Positions 61,604 through 64,000 of a stretch of 64,000 nucleotides of DNA are shown here, one piece after another. The notes under the pieces are model-generated. The model had not been told where the DNA came from, made no database searches, and saw nothing but the letters and a program-made list of their open reading frames with translations. Origin of the DNA: Pseudomonadota bacterium (GTDB lineage: Bacteria; Myxococcota_A; UBA9160; JADFDR01); assembly GCA_003353845.1 (NCBI GenBank), contig PIVT01000005.1, forward strand, positions 1-64,000, given 5' to 3'. How positions within the stretch are numbered: the first letter of the stretch is position 1; every line of letters begins with the position of its first letter. Position numbers and translations under genes: made by a program.

Positions 61604-62341
61604 TCAGTCTGAGGGGGAATCCATCGAATCGAAACCGGTAAAAAGCTCGCTTAAACTTTGCAAATGTGTTCCTTCAATGTGGCGAACAATCGACCCGTCG
61701 CGCAGCACGAGAACGCGATGGGCTTGGCGCGCCACATTGGGGTCGTGGGTCACGGTGATCAAAGTGATCCCTTGTCGATTGCGTTCGTTCAAGAGTTCAA
61801 GTACTTGCGCGCCTGAGTCGCTGTCCAAGTTGCCTGTAGGCTCATCGGCCAGGAGCACGCGCGGGTTCATCACCGTGGCGCGCGCGATGGCGACGCGTTG
61901 CTTCTGACCACCGGAAAGCTCGGCCGGTCGATGGTCGAACCAAGGTTCCAAGCCGATGGAAGCCAAGACGGATTTGGCACGCTCAAGGCGTTCGGCTTTG
62001 GGAATGCCGGCAAAGAGCATGGGAAGGGTGACGTTTTCCAAGGCCGTCAGGCGCGGGACCAGGTGAAAGGCTTGGAAGATAAAACCCAACTCGTGTAGAC
62101 GAATATCGGCAAGCTCTTGGGGCGTGCGGTGTGCGATCTCAGTGTCGTCGAAGGAGTAGCTGCCTTGGCTGGGTTGATCGAGACAGCCGATGATATTTAG
62201 CAGGGTGGATTTGCCAGACCCGGAAGGGCCAATGAGAGCGATATGCTCTCCTGTACGAATTTCTTCGTTGATTTCGCGCAGGGCGTGAAGCTTCTGGTCA
62301 CCCATTTCGTAGGTCTTCCAGATGTTCTCCAAGCGTATCAT
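61604..62341 (-). CDS. MacB/LolD-type ABC transporter ATPase
   Basis: 245 residues. Walker A GPSGSGKS (about 39-46), Q-loop IFQAFHLVPRLTALENV, signature LSGGQKQR, Walker B VLLADEPTGNLD and the H-loop TVTHDP are all present. It belongs to the LolD/MacB ATPase class and powers the two permeases downstream. The ATG overlaps the adaptor stop by 4 bp (62338-62341), so the genes are translationally coupled. Confidence 0.93.
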   Translation of the reverse strand: MIRLENIWKTYEMGDQKLHALREINEEIRTGEHIALIGPSGSGKSTLLNIIGCLDQPSQGSYSFDDTEIAHRTPQELADIRLHELGFIFQAFHLVPRLTALENVTLPMLFAGIPKAERLERAKSVLASIGLEPWFDHRPAELSGGQKQRVAIARATVMNPRVLLADEPTGNLDSDSGAQVLELLNERNRQGITLITVTHDPNVARQAHRVLVLRDGSIVRHIEGTHLQSLSELFTGFDSMDSPSD

Positions 62342-63522
62342 GGCGCTCTGCCAGTCCTCTCGTCAGTTTCGATTTCAGCCCGGACGTTGGCTTTCACTTC
62401 CTTGCGATCAAGGCTACTCACGATGAGTTCACCCTCTGCCAGGCCCTTTCGGATCTCTGTGAAGTCCCAATTGCGCAGACCTGTCTCAATCGCACGGTCT
62501 TCCAAACGGCCGTCATTGAAAACGAGCACTCGCTTCCCTTCGATCAAGGCGGAGGTTGGAATGCGCAAACTATCGGGCCGGGTTTCCAAGATGAGCTCTG
62601 CGTCGGCCGATGTTCCGGGTAGCATGCCAAGGGATTGCTCGGGAGGGTCGAATTCGATTTCGACTTCTACCGTCCGGTTTTGTGCTTCAGCATCCAAGAC
62701 ATAAGGTGCGATGCGTACGACAACACCGGAAAAAGTTTCATCGCGTCGGGAGTCAATCGTGATTTTGGCAGGTTGCTCAAGTCGGATGCGACCGGAATCG
62801 ACTTCATCCATGGGCGCGCTGACATACAAAGAGCGAGTGTCGATCAAGTCCACGACAGGCGGAGAAACGAGTAAGGGCGGGGAGGGGGTGACCCACTCGC
62901 CCAGTTCCGTAGCCACCTCGGCGACGACACCTGTAAAGGGCGCACGAATCTCCACTTTGGCGAGATCGGATTCGGCGGATTGCTGGGTTGCGCGCGCTTT
63001 GCGCTGTTCCGCCCCCGCCGCCAGGCAAAGGGCTTCGGAGGATTCGTAGCTGACTTGCAAGCGGTCTAACACGTCTTCCGAGAGGATATTTTCTTGAGCG
63101 AGTTTGCGGCTGCGTTTCAGTTCGCGCAGGGCGTGGTCGCGCGTTAAGCAGGCTTCGTGATGCTTGGCATCACTGAGTTCGACTGTGGATTTTGCCAATT
63201 CGAGTTGGGCCGCCAATTTGGTGCTTTCCAGGCGGATCAATACCTCGCCTTGGTTCACCAAACTTCCTTCGCGGTGCAGGATCTCCACGACACGGCCACC
63301 AATTTCGGGAGAGATGCGTGAACGCAGGCGCGACTTCAAGGTCCCCGCCTTGGAGTTGGTGACCGTGGATTCCACCAGGCCGCGTTCCACCTTTACAACA
63401 CGAACGGAGATGGGGTCAGGCGCGAAGGTGGTGAGCCGAAGAACAATAAAGAGAGCGACGATTGCGAGCGTAATGGCGAGACGGCGCAACCACACAGCGG
63501 ATGGATTCGGCAGGTTCGGCAT
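62338..63522 (-). CDS. HlyD/MacA-type periplasmic adaptor
   Basis: 394 residues. An N-terminal helix (LAITLAIVALFIVLRLTTF) anchors it. The lipoyl half-motifs (GGRVVEILHREGSLVNQGEVLIRLE and VEIRAPFTGVVAEV) flank a long coiled coil (about 105-200), followed by beta-barrel and membrane-proximal domains (TIDSRRDETFSGVVVRIAP, GMLPGTSADAELI). These are membrane-fusion proteins linking MacB-like transporters to a TolC-like outer-membrane channel, not encoded here. First gene of the minus-strand operon; a 62-bp divergent gap separates it from the ABC-F gene. Confidence 0.9.
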   Translation of the reverse strand: MPNLPNPSAVWLRRLAITLAIVALFIVLRLTTFAPDPISVRVVKVERGLVESTVTNSKAGTLKSRLRSRISPEIGGRVVEILHREGSLVNQGEVLIRLESTKLAAQLELAKSTVELSDAKHHEACLTRDHALRELKRSRKLAQENILSEDVLDRLQVSYESSEALCLAAGAEQRKARATQQSAESDLAKVEIRAPFTGVVAEVATELGEWVTPSPPLLVSPPVVDLIDTRSLYVSAPMDEVDSGRIRLEQPAKITIDSRRDETFSGVVVRIAPYVLDAEAQNRTVEVEIEFDPPEQSLGMLPGTSADAELILETRPDSLRIPTSALIEGKRVLVFNDGRLEDRAIETGLRNWDFTEIRKGLAEGELIVSSLDRKEVKANVRAEIETDERTGRAP

Positions 63523-63584
63523 CTCCCTATCTTACTGAGAAAACAGCGGGAATTCACCCTCTCCAACGGTTACCATCCCCCGCC

Positions 63585-64000
63585 ATGCCCGTGATCAATT
63601 GCCAACATCTCGAAAAAACCTTCGGACCAAAGACGATTCTTTCCGACGTCACCCTCACTATTCGCAGTGGCGAGCGGGTTGGGTTGGTGGGGAATAATGG
63701 TTCTGGCAAGAGCACCCTGGGCAGAATCCTGGCGGGTGAAGTGGAAACCGAGTCGGGGGAGATCTCCAAGAAACGCGGTGCTCGTGTGGCTTATCTCAGT
63801 CAAGAACCTCGCTTTCCAGAGGGTGCGACGCCGCGTGATGTGATCTTGGGCGCGTTGGAAGACTGGGGGGCGGCGAAACGTGCCTATGACGAGGCCACGG
63901 CGGCCTTGGAAAGCGGGGAAGACGACGCGGATCTTTGGATTCATCGCCAGAGTGATGCGGCTGTGGAAATTGAGCGCTTGGGCGGTTGGGAGCGCATGCA
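63585..64000 (+). CDS. ABC-F family ATPase, 3' end outside the window
   Basis: The first 138 residues from ATG 63585: CQHLEKTFGPKTILSDVTL, then Walker A GNNGSGKSTL, then the AYLSQEP region and a Glu/Asp/Ala-rich insert. This matches the first cassette of soluble ABC-F proteins (Uup/EttA-like), which act on the ribosome or in DNA maintenance. The frame stays open to the window end at 64000, so length and subtype cannot be judged. No strong ribosome site is seen before the start. Confidence 0.85.
   Translation, partial: MPVINCQHLEKTFGPKTILSDVTLTIRSGERVGLVGNNGSGKSTLGRILAGEVETESGEISKKRGARVAYLSQEPRFPEGATPRDVILGALEDWGAAKRAYDEATAALESGEDDADLWIHRQSDAAVEIERLGGWERM

Noticed and set aside
1-64000. Insertion sequences or transposase genes
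   Set aside because: No transposase-like protein or matching terminal inverted repeats were seen anywhere in the window.

Overview
The window comes from a Gram-negative, probably proteobacterial chromosome. Evidence: a tmRNA whose tag ends Ala-Leu-Ala-Ala, many lipobox lipoproteins, RND and MacAB-type envelope transporters, a 2TM/4TM stator operon, two PEP-CTERM exosortase substrates, a glyoxylate shunt with a long ICL2-type isocitrate lyase, and a steroid 5-alpha-reductase-like protein. The mix suggests a deltaproteobacterial-grade (Myxococcota-like) or marine gammaproteobacterial lineage; I cannot place it more precisely from sequence alone.

Region 1 (1-8000) is an accessory zone downstream of ssrA. 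The window opens inside the tmRNA tag and the tmRNA ends at 253. A perfect 31-bp copy of the tmRNA 3' end recurs at 2039-2069. Between the two copies lies a 1.8-kb unit with inward-facing pairs of 11-bp repeats and one hydrolase gene but no integrase. Relatives of the terminal repeats recur near 2.9, 7.1 and 7.9 kb, and a truncated ssrA fragment lies at 6.3-6.5 kb, so this looks like a mosaic of small ssrA-targeted insertions. Cargo includes a STAS-like protein, a cNMP-binding protein, a beta-propeller lipoprotein, a PEP-CTERM protein, a b561-like membrane protein, and an ArsR regulator next to a 49-residue protein with nine cysteines.

Region 2 (8131-16644) is a tightly packed eight-gene operon: two secreted or lipidated proteins, a TPR protein, a PEGA + FGE-sulfatase-fold protein, a small exported protein, a MotA/TolQ/ExbB-type channel protein, and two VWA proteins whose single N-terminal helices carry an ExbD/TolR-like Asp. 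This is the best candidate for an undescribed system: an ion-driven stator with two different B-type subunits and VWA cargo.

Region 3 (16670-25460) is central metabolism: aldo/keto reductase, DUF2505, long-chain acyl-CoA ligase, Gfo/Idh/MocA oxidoreductase, malate synthase and isocitrate lyase, consistent with growth on fatty acids through acetyl-CoA.

Region 4 (25595-43673) holds secreted and envelope functions: PKD protein, small lipoprotein, DsbA-like protein, 5-alpha-reductase-like protein, a 1831-residue secreted phosphatase, a PDZ-less HtrA protease abutting a PLD lipoprotein, an EEP-fold lipoprotein, a large flavin/Fe-S reductase and an RND exporter.

Region 5 (43926-58201) holds tandem methyltransferases behind a promoter almost identical to one in region 1, a phnA remnant, a GH106-like protein that appears circularly permuted, an MddA-like methyltransferase, a solute-binding/TRIC fusion, a TraB/GumN protein, three more STAS-like proteins, a second PEP-CTERM protein, a lipase, a DUF3617 lipoprotein and a degenerate receiver-Fis regulator.

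Region 6 (58331-64000) has a decamer tandem repeat ahead of a DJ-1/PfpI protein, a complete MacAB-type operon on the minus strand, and the start of an ABC-F gene.
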